Positions 15,341 through 21,893 of a stretch of 24,078 bases of DNA are shown in pieces. Positions within the stretch are counted from its first letter, which is position 1, and each line of letters opens with the position of its first letter. The notes under the pieces are model-generated. The model saw nothing but the letters and a program-made list of their open reading frames with translations, was not told where the DNA came from and did not search any database. The translations under genes and the position numbers were made by a program. The DNA is from an uncultured Bacteroidales bacterium (GTDB lineage: Bacteria > Bacteroidota > Bacteroidia > Bacteroidales > Paludibacteraceae), in assembly GCA_903873355.1 (NCBI GenBank), contig CAIQOG010000137.1:1-24078 (forward strand), read 5' to 3'.

Positions 15341-17797
15341 TTATAGATTTATTTTTTGACTTAATCGTATATCCTTGGAAGAAGCTCCGACAGAAATTGT
15401 GAATTCACCCTGTTCAATCATAAATTTATTGCTGATAATATCAAAAAATGAAAATGATTCGTCGTTCAATTCAACCTTTAATGTTTTCGATTCGCCTTTT
15501 TTTAGCATTATTTTCTCAAAACCTTTCAGTTCTTTCAAAGGACGTGGAACTGAACAAACCGCATCACCCACATAAATCTGAGCTACTTCAGCTGCGTCAT
15601 ATTTACCGGCATTTTTCACTGTGAATGAAACGGTTATACTGTTTCCACTTTGTTTCTGAAGTTTCAAATCAGAATACAAGAATGTAGAATAAGTGAGTCC
15701 GAAACCAAATGGGAAAAGTGGTTCGATTCCCGATTTATCGTAACCTTTGTATCCCAGGAAAACACCTTCATTATACTGAACCCGTTTGTGAATGGATTTA
15801 GTATTTTTATCGTAATAACTGTTGTAAGTTGGGTTATCTTCTGCTTTTGCTTCAATAGAAATCGGAAGTTTTCCGCTAGGAGAAATTTTTCCGGAAATAA
15901 TTTCGGCCAATGCCTGTCCGCCTTGCTGACCGGGATACCATGCCATGATAATGGCTTTCACCTTGTCTTTCCATGATGCCATTTCAACGCCACCTCCGGC
16001 ATTTACAATTACAATAATATTCTTGTTTTGTTTCGACATTTTATCAATCAATTCCAACTGTCTTGCAGGCAACTCAAACGGTCTGTCGGAATTTTCTCTT
16101 TCAAGTTTAGCATTGAAACCAACACAAAGAATAATGTTTTGTACTTTACTCAGTTTTTCGGTTAACGATTCTTCTTTAAGTTTTGCATATTCAAATTTTA
16201 AAGAAGCTTCGCCTACTTCTTCAAAGTACTCAATTACAACATGATATTCTTTACCCGCTTCAACTGTAACTGCAATTTCCTTTACTGTTTCTGCATGTTT
16301 TGTCCAGTCGGCAATCAGTTCTTTTCCATTAAAAATCAGACGATATCCATCATCTCCCGAAAGACGGAACAAATACTTACCCGAGTTCTTCGGTTTAAAA
16401 ATACTCGACCAACGTGCTGAAAAATAATCCAAAGTAAAACCTTCTTTTATTGTTCCATTGATCCAGTAAAAATTCAGCGATTTATCCACACCCACAAAGT
16501 CGGGCTTGCCTGCCATTTCAGAGTTTTTAAAATATTCAGCTTTGAATCCAATTTCTTTCGAACCTTTTTCCGAGAGGAATTCGCCGTTTTCAGTTAATAC
16601 AGAAGACGTAATTTGTTCAATATCAAAAACATAATCGTCTGAATTCGGCAAATTTTTCAAACCGTTATACAAAGAAATTTCTGTAAATGGATGAACAAAA
16701 CCACTTCCGCCACCAGTAGGTATAGTTGTAGTATTTGGCCCTGTCACCAATGTTTTTCCTTTGAGAATAGGTAATATATTATTTTCATTCTTCAATAAAA
16801 CCATTCCTTCGCGAGCTATTTGCAATGCAATGTTTTCAGTGTACGGATTTTTTTCAGGAATGCTTGGATCTTTTTGTGGATGATCAAATATGCCAAAAGC
16901 GATTAGGGTTTGAAGAATGTGTTGCACTTTCTCATCGATGGTCTGAACACTTACTAGCCCATTTTCAATAGCTTTTGATAAATTTTCATAGCTCATGTAT
17001 TTTCCTGAAGGCATTTCCAAATCCAAACCACCATTTGCAGGAGCTACTGCAGAATAAACTGAAACCCAGTCGGACATCAAGATGCCTTTAAAACCCCATG
17101 CGTTTCTCAATAAATCAACATTAAGATATGAGTTCTCAGTGGTATGAACACTATTTACCAGATTATAACTGTTCATTACAGCACCTACATTAGCTTGTTC
17201 AACTGCTTTGCGAAAAGTTGCAGTATACACTTCGTTCAATGTCCGTTTATCAATATCGGAGCTAACATGATGTCTGTCATATTCTTCATTATTACCGGCA
17301 AAGTGCTTAATGGTAGCAATTACGTGTTGAGATTGAACTCCCTTTATGTACTGAACCGCTGTTTCGCTTGCCAAATATGGGTCTTCACCAAAATACTCAA
17401 AGTTACGACCACATAAAGGAGAACGATATATATTTACTCCCGGTCCCAATAAAATATTTACTCCACGGGCACGACAATCAAGTCCTAAACCTTCGCCAAC
17501 TTTAAACATTAAATCTCTGTTCCAGGTAGATGATGTGGCAATTCCACAAGGGTATAGAGTACTTTTTGTATTATTCCGGACTCCCTGAGGACCATCGGCC
17601 ATACGAATTTCCGGAATTCCAAGTCGAGGAATTGCCCTGATATAAAATTCCTTGTAACCGCCTATGTAGTCAATTTTTTCTTTTAAAGTCATTTGACTTA
17701 CTAACGTTTTCGCCTTATTTTCGGCTTCTGGAGTAATATTTTGTGCTGAAACAATTGATGCACAGACCAATAATATTATTATAAATGATTTTTTCAT
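15341..17797 (-). CDS. GH3 beta-glycosidase with PA14 insertion, secreted
   Basis: An 818-residue family GH3 enzyme exported by a signal peptide (1-18, ending VSA-Q). The TIM-barrel domain (about 30-310) has the substrate-binding KHF (164-166) and the nucleophile D243 in GILMSDWVSVY. The alpha/beta sandwich domain starts near GMVLLKNENNILP (331-343) and is interrupted by a PA14-type beta-barrel at about 415-540 (KAEYFKNSEMAG, GKYLFRLSGDDGYRLIFNGK). It resumes with LERENSDRP (565-573), which carries the E-x-x-D-R motif near the acid/base. A fibronectin III-like domain ends the protein. PA14-containing GH3 enzymes release beta-linked glucose, xylose or related sugars; a xylosidase role would suit ulvan-like chains, but specificity is not readable. 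It is the one exported enzyme within an otherwise cytoplasmic block of genes. Confidence 0.93.
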   Translation of the reverse strand: MKKSFIIILLVCASIVSAQNITPEAENKAKTLVSQMTLKEKIDYIGGYKEFYIRAIPRLGIPEIRMADGPQGVRNNTKSTLYPCGIATSSTWNRDLMFKVGEGLGLDCRARGVNILLGPGVNIYRSPLCGRNFEYFGEDPYLASETAVQYIKGVQSQHVIATIKHFAGNNEEYDRHHVSSDIDKRTLNEVYTATFRKAVEQANVGAVMNSYNLVNSVHTTENSYLNVDLLRNAWGFKGILMSDWVSVYSAVAPANGGLDLEMPSGKYMSYENLSKAIENGLVSVQTIDEKVQHILQTLIAFGIFDHPQKDPSIPEKNPYTENIALQIAREGMVLLKNENNILPILKGKTLVTGPNTTTIPTGGGSGFVHPFTEISLYNGLKNLPNSDDYVFDIEQITSSVLTENGEFLSEKGSKEIGFKAEYFKNSEMAGKPDFVGVDKSLNFYWINGTIKEGFTLDYFSARWSSIFKPKNSGKYLFRLSGDDGYRLIFNGKELIADWTKHAETVKEIAVTVEAGKEYHVVIEYFEEVGEASLKFEYAKLKEESLTEKLSKVQNIILCVGFNAKLERENSDRPFELPARQLELIDKMSKQNKNIIVIVNAGGGVEMASWKDKVKAIIMAWYPGQQGGQALAEIISGKISPSGKLPISIEAKAEDNPTYNSYYDKNTKSIHKRVQYNEGVFLGYKGYDKSGIEPLFPFGFGLTYSTFLYSDLKLQKQSGNSITVSFTVKNAGKYDAAEVAQIYVGDAVCSVPRPLKELKGFEKIMLKKGESKTLKVELNDESFSFFDIISNKFMIEQGEFTISVGASSKDIRLSQKINL

Positions 17798-17816
17798 GTA
17801 TTTTTGTAAATTCCGG

Positions 17817-19160
17817 TTACCATTTACCTGACTTCAATGCATCCTGAATGAGAATTAATGATTTGCCCTTTCCTGCATTTCTTAACTTATCAGCAATTGA
17901 TTTAGTGATTGGAGGTAATTCTCCAACCATTGCAAAAAAGTCATTTTTTAATTTAGTTGTTTTAAAAGTCATTTCGGCTTCTTTGCTTACATAAGAAAAC
18001 CCTGCAAAGCGCTGTAATACAGAATGTCCAATAAATATTTTAGCTCCAGTTATAAATTGTTTCTTAAATGGTTTCAGCTCCAACCCTTCTAAATCGTCTG
18101 TAAATGGTAAACCCATTTTATTCATTTCAGTTCCAATGTGTAAAGGCATATCCATACTCGAAGCAACTGCTATAATTTCCTTCAACTTATTATATTTCAA
18201 TGATTTTAGCTCTGGATCTTTTATATTCCAATTTCTATCTGGAATAATATTCAAACCCATTGCACCTTTTTGTCTGCTTAGCTCTAATAATTTAACGGGG
18301 TCGGACTCACCTGCACTTGTTCCATCAAGCCATGATTCTAACGGAATGGCACCACATGATTTTGTCCAAGCAAAAAATTCTTCCATTTTTGGAAAGGTAT
18401 CAATTGTTGGCTGAACGTAACCTACACCCCCTTTTTTAGCAATTTTTGCACGCACGGCATCTTCTAATGCCGGTATATTTTGGAACAATGCATCTACTTC
18501 AACAACTGTTTTTCCAAAAATCTCGCTCCAGATTCTTTGTAATGCTATTTTATCCGGATATCTTTGATTTGTTTTTTTTATATATGCCTGAATAATATGA
18601 CGTTCGGTGGCATTCCCTGAAGGTGTTAATGGAATTACATCTTCATAATAATCAATAGAAATAATAGAAATTGCTGCGTTAATTCGTTGAATCAATGCCA
18701 AATTTCGTTCTAACGCTTTTTGACGATATTTAGCAAGTGTTTTGGCTTGTTGCGAATTTTCTTCAAATGGTGTTACAAAACCTGCTCCGGCAATATAGCT
18801 TACGCCGGGTTCACCCGGAGAATCAATTTCGAGATTTGAAAATTCGGTATGAAAAGCACGGGTTTCTATTCCCACCGAAGCCCTCAAACCCAGTAGCTCG
18901 GATGCTTCCAAAAATTCATCACGACCATCAATCACATCAAAATCGATAATTCCAGTGGCATATAAACCTCTTTGTTTCGACTCGAATGCTATTCGTGTTG
19001 GTGACCAATTTTCGCAATTATATGAATTGAACGAATGAAAATGCATATTCACATTCGTTCCTTCTTTCGTATATTCGTTGTTTTTATTTATTAATTCCAT
19101 CAATGCTTGTTTTCTTTCCTCTGCATTGAACGAATTCATTCTTTCTAATAGATTTTGCAT
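17817..19160 (-). CDS. PHP-like metal-dependent hydrolase, function unknown
   Basis: A 447-residue cytoplasmic protein with no signal peptide. The start of the fold resembles a PHP domain: NMHFHSFNSYN has H40 and H42 like the first H-x-H of PHP proteins, and GLYATGIIDFDVIDG (66-79) sits where TDHD is expected, but the histidine is replaced by F74. GIETRAFHTEF provides E99 and H104. Later ligand candidates are H341 and E345 (PLHIGTEMN) and H379 (FIGHS). About 140-240 is a helical insertion not typical of small PHP domains. PHP and related amidohydrolases hydrolyse phosphate esters or lactones. The gene sits between a polyol-type dehydrogenase (9-base gap) and GH3 (19-base gap), so a sugar lactonase or sugar-phosphate hydrolase role is a reasonable guess. 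Isomerases of the UxaC type are another possibility. I cannot name the family firmly. Confidence 0.6.
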   Translation of the reverse strand: MQNLLERMNSFNAEERKQALMELINKNNEYTKEGTNVNMHFHSFNSYNCENWSPTRIAFESKQRGLYATGIIDFDVIDGRDEFLEASELLGLRASVGIETRAFHTEFSNLEIDSPGEPGVSYIAGAGFVTPFEENSQQAKTLAKYRQKALERNLALIQRINAAISIISIDYYEDVIPLTPSGNATERHIIQAYIKKTNQRYPDKIALQRIWSEIFGKTVVEVDALFQNIPALEDAVRAKIAKKGGVGYVQPTIDTFPKMEEFFAWTKSCGAIPLESWLDGTSAGESDPVKLLELSRQKGAMGLNIIPDRNWNIKDPELKSLKYNKLKEIIAVASSMDMPLHIGTEMNKMGLPFTDDLEGLELKPFKKQFITGAKIFIGHSVLQRFAGFSYVSKEAEMTFKTTKLKNDFFAMVGELPPITKSIADKLRNAGKGKSLILIQDALKSGKW

Positions 19161-19169
19161 AATTGAGGA

Positions 19170-20210
19170 TTATTCAAAATCTATCATTGCCTTCATAACT
19201 CCATCTTCAAATCCAGCTACCAAATCAAAAGCTGCTTTAGTATCATCAAATTTAAATCGGTGACTTGGCATTAGTCCTACATCCACTTTATTTTCAATAA
19301 GTAAATCCAGCGTTTCTTCCAAAGCACCATTCTGGCGACGAACATTTTGTATGCACACCTCCTTGTGTCGCATTTTATCTACTGGCAACGACCAACGATC
19401 AAATTCAGGGATTCCGATAATCATCAGTTTTCCACCGGGCTTTAGCATGTCAATCGCCTGATCTACGGCTTCCTGTTTACCGCAACATTCAAAAATAATA
19501 TCTAGCAATGCAGGTTCCTGTTCTTTTACACCGACAACTACATCTTCTTTGTTTGGGTTTCCTGTCCATGAAGCTCCACTTTTTTTGGCAATAGCCAAAC
19601 GACCATCTATTTTATCCGTTACATACACTTTATTTGCACCTTTTTGCAATACCGGCAACAGCACACTCATTCCGATTGGACCAAAACCAAGAATTCCGAC
19701 ATTTTTGCCAGTATAATCAACATTTGCCAAACGAACAGCATAAACTCCAATTGCCAAAGGTTCAGAAATAGCTGCCTGATCGTAGCTCATTGTATCTGGG
19801 ATTGCAAAACAGCTTGTTTCAGGCATAACGATATATTCTGAAAGACAACCATCGGCCTGTCCCGGGCAACCTAAAAACTTAAGATTACGGCATGTATGTG
19901 TACGACCTGCTAAACACTGATCACATTTAAAACAAGGCATTGCCGGTTCAATGGCAATACGGTCACCAACTTTAACATGACTAACTGCTGAGCCAATTCC
20001 CACTACTTCACCTGCTCCTTCATGACCCACCGGAAATGGATATTTCACCACCTGACTGCCAATTTTCCCTGAAACATAATAATGTATATCCGACCCACAG
20101 ACACCCAAAACTTTCATTTTAATTAAAACATCGGTTGGATTTACGATTTCGGGAGTTTTCACATCCATCATTTGCATCTGTCGGATGCCTGTTAATTGCA
20201 TTGATTTCAT
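19170..20210 (-). CDS. Sorbitol/xylitol dehydrogenase-like zinc oxidoreductase
   Basis: A 346-residue medium-chain zinc dehydrogenase and the first gene of the operon. Catalytic zinc residues are C38 (GVCGSDIHYY), H63 and E64 (PVGHEGAGEVV); structural zinc cysteines are C93, C96, C99 and C107 (PCFKCDQCLAGRTHTC). The Rossmann turn VGILGFGPIGMSVLL lies near 171-185, followed by YVTDKID, whose aspartate suggests NAD. GSDIHYY and GHEGAGEVV resemble polyol dehydrogenases such as sorbitol and xylitol dehydrogenase. It would interconvert a sugar or sugar acid and its keto form. The PHP-like gene follows after 9 bases, so the two may act on successive intermediates. Length is normal for the family. 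Substrate cannot be fixed from sequence. Confidence 0.88.
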   Translation of the reverse strand: MKSMQLTGIRQMQMMDVKTPEIVNPTDVLIKMKVLGVCGSDIHYYVSGKIGSQVVKYPFPVGHEGAGEVVGIGSAVSHVKVGDRIAIEPAMPCFKCDQCLAGRTHTCRNLKFLGCPGQADGCLSEYIVMPETSCFAIPDTMSYDQAAISEPLAIGVYAVRLANVDYTGKNVGILGFGPIGMSVLLPVLQKGANKVYVTDKIDGRLAIAKKSGASWTGNPNKEDVVVGVKEQEPALLDIIFECCGKQEAVDQAIDMLKPGGKLMIIGIPEFDRWSLPVDKMRHKEVCIQNVRRQNGALEETLDLLIENKVDVGLMPSHRFKFDDTKAAFDLVAGFEDGVMKAMIDFE

Positions 20211-20334
20211 AAATATTTTATTGTATTTGTTATTTAATGATTACACTAACTCGTAAATTTAATAAATTGTCAATCTTAAGAAATGCTGAGAGAATAACTA
20301 TAGAGGAACTTAAGAAATTATTAATTTACCACCA

Positions 20335-20342
20335 CAAAAATA
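20335..20342 (-). promoter_or_regulatory. Candidate Bacteroidota -7 box for the operon
   Basis: On the minus strand the bases read TATTTTTG, which fits the Bacteroidota -7 consensus TAnnTTTG. It lies about 125 bases upstream of ATG 20210 and after the terminator. No good -33 TTTG was seen at the usual 19-20 base spacing; only a TTTC at 20359-20362 is nearby. The assignment is weak. Confidence 0.2.
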
Positions 20343-20442
20343 ACTTATCTAAAGCAACGAAAATCATATTTTTTTATCCATTAATGATACTATTTCATTT
20401 TATTGGTTTTATAATTGATATATCTTCTTGAATAAAAAGTTA

Positions 20443-20480
20443 CAAAAAAAACCACTCTCAAATAAATTAAAGTGGCTTTT
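20443..20480 (-). terminator. Rho-independent terminator after the T9SS protein gene
   Basis: Read on the minus strand, arms aaaagccact (20480-20471) and agtggttttt (20456-20447) form a 10-bp stem with one G-T wobble around a 14-base loop, and the T run continues to 20444. It lies 28 bases after the stop of the 444-residue gene and would end transcription coming from the rhamnosidase side. Confidence 0.75.
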
Positions 20481-20507
20481 CTATATCATTATTTCGTTCA
20501 AAAGAAA

Positions 20508-21842
20508 TTATTGAATAATTATTCTCGATGATTTATATAATAGATTTTTGTCATGTATAAAATATATTCCCTTTTCAATGCCTGAAATATCAATTGTTGA
20601 ATTATTCGTCACTTCTAATTCCTTAATAATTTGTCCTGTTAGATTTGTAATAATAATTTCTATGAATTCATTTTTTTCTAAAAAACATATTGTAAAGCAA
20701 CCATGCGTAGGATTTGGCTTAATATTAAACAAATGCTCCTGGTATTTATAACTGAAAACTTGCTGAGAATTACATTGACTAAGACCTGAAATTAGCTTTG
20801 TATTTGCATCATGTATCGAATTCGCAAGCGTTTCGTCGTTAATATCTACTCCATAAATCTCAAGGTACCTCATACCCATGTTTATAGCCTTATTAACCGC
20901 CGAATCAAGTACACTTGTTTTTGAATTCGGAATAATTCCACATTGATTCATTCTGACAGGCCCATCCTGTACACTCCATAACATTTGTGCTCCAATTCTA
21001 CACGGGTTCTGTTGCATAATATACCATTGATTAGTGGGATTTATTATGCCCGGATTACATGCCGATATATCTTCACGCCAAAGTCCAAATCTATCTGGAT
21101 AATGGGTTATTCCATAACTACAATACAATGAAGCCAGATAATTTCGTGCCTGACCTGAAGCATTAGGTTGAAATGACACATAATCGACTGAACACCATAA
21201 CGGTGTCGTGGGGAATAAACTCATGTAGTAATCAGTCATGGAATTCATTAAAACTCCCATCGAATCAGCATTGTAATTAAATGCTTTCCAGAAAGCTTTC
21301 CTGGTCAATAATAATGTATCAACGATAACAGAATCTGGAAGTCCTCTTGAAAATGCTCCACCAATAGTATTTATATATGAAACAGATGTATTAGTTGCAT
21401 ATTTCCCGGCTAGACTATCTAATAGAATTTTATACCTGTTGATATACAAACTATCCCAGGGAATAATGGAAGAAAGTATTTTACCATATGTTGAATGATA
21501 TGTATTTTTATCGATGTAATAATATTGTTGTACATTTATTTTTTTCATCCAATCAGGATAAGATAAAGGCTGTAGACTTACCTTTTTGTTGTATAATTTC
21601 GCTTTTATTATTTCATTATCAATAAATTTCCAGTCAAATTTTCCGGGATTTGGTTCCAGATCATTCCATTTAAATCTAATTACAACACCACTTAAGTTTG
21701 GATTAGAATAGGTAAATGTATTTATTGGAACATTGGCTGTAGCAAGATAATAAACCCCAGTGGTTCCCTTAAATTGTGCTGAAGCATTTGAAAATATTAT
21801 GTTGCATATAAAGAAAAATATCAGAATCTTATAAATATTCAT
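20508..21842 (-). CDS. Secreted TIM-barrel glycosidase-like protein with T9SS tail
   Basis: A 444-residue exported protein. Residues 1-22 are a signal peptide (ASA-Q). The next 330 residues look like a clan-A (beta/alpha)8 barrel of the GH42/GH5 kind: LSGVVIRFKWNDLEPNPGKFDW (50-71) is the typical first strands, and KKVSLQPLSYPDWM (86-99) the second or third. MRYLEIYGVDIND (324-336) looks like a late strand with a possible catalytic E328. The strand where the acid/base glutamate is expected reads SYINTIGGAFSRGLPDS (155-171) and has no glutamate, so activity is uncertain. From about 370 (FNIKPNPTHGCF) to the end (GIEKGIYFIHD, SRIIIQ) is a type A T9SS sorting domain, so the protein should reach the cell surface. 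It follows the rhamnosidase gene by 51 bases and is probably cotranscribed. I cannot assign a CAZy family. Confidence 0.7.
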   Translation of the reverse strand: MNIYKILIFFFICNIIFSNASAQFKGTTGVYYLATANVPINTFTYSNPNLSGVVIRFKWNDLEPNPGKFDWKFIDNEIIKAKLYNKKVSLQPLSYPDWMKKINVQQYYYIDKNTYHSTYGKILSSIIPWDSLYINRYKILLDSLAGKYATNTSVSYINTIGGAFSRGLPDSVIVDTLLLTRKAFWKAFNYNADSMGVLMNSMTDYYMSLFPTTPLWCSVDYVSFQPNASGQARNYLASLYCSYGITHYPDRFGLWREDISACNPGIINPTNQWYIMQQNPCRIGAQMLWSVQDGPVRMNQCGIIPNSKTSVLDSAVNKAINMGMRYLEIYGVDINDETLANSIHDANTKLISGLSQCNSQQVFSYKYQEHLFNIKPNPTHGCFTICFLEKNEFIEIIITNLTGQIIKELEVTNNSTIDISGIEKGIYFIHDKNLLYKSSRIIIQ

Positions 21843-21893
21843 ACAGTCAACTATTCAAGTTTTACAATTGTATAATTTGTAAGTAGCATAGTG

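Larger units (their letters stand above)
1442..20210 (-). other. Putative 13-gene glycan degradation and deoxysugar operon
   Basis: Thirteen genes lie head to tail on the minus strand from 20210 to 1442, with gaps of about 9 to 42 bases and no internal hairpin with a T run noticed between them. The unit is bounded upstream by a terminator facing into it (20443-20480), and downstream by convergent mobile-element genes. The leading genes are mostly cytoplasmic catabolic enzymes and the trailing genes are exported glycan-active proteins. No terminator is evident in the 23 bases between the last gene and the recombinase. Single-transcript status is inferred from spacing alone. Confidence 0.6.
20211..20507. 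other. Intergenic control region between two minus-strand units
   Basis: About 297 AT-rich bases without a convincing gene. The right part holds a minus-strand terminator (20443-20480). The rest must contain the promoter of the operon that starts at 20210. A plus-strand frame at 20237-20431 (64 codons, one hydrophobic stretch IIFFYPLMILFHFIGFIID) is open but has no family resemblance I can see and lies over the expected promoter, so I treat it as chance. No operator-like palindrome stood out. Confidence 0.5.

Noticed and set aside
20237..20431. Plus-strand open frame of 64 codons with one hydrophobic stretch
   Set aside because: It lies over the region that must hold the minus-strand promoter, is very AT-rich, has no recognisable family and no partner gene. 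Chance is likelier than a small membrane protein, though the latter is not excluded.
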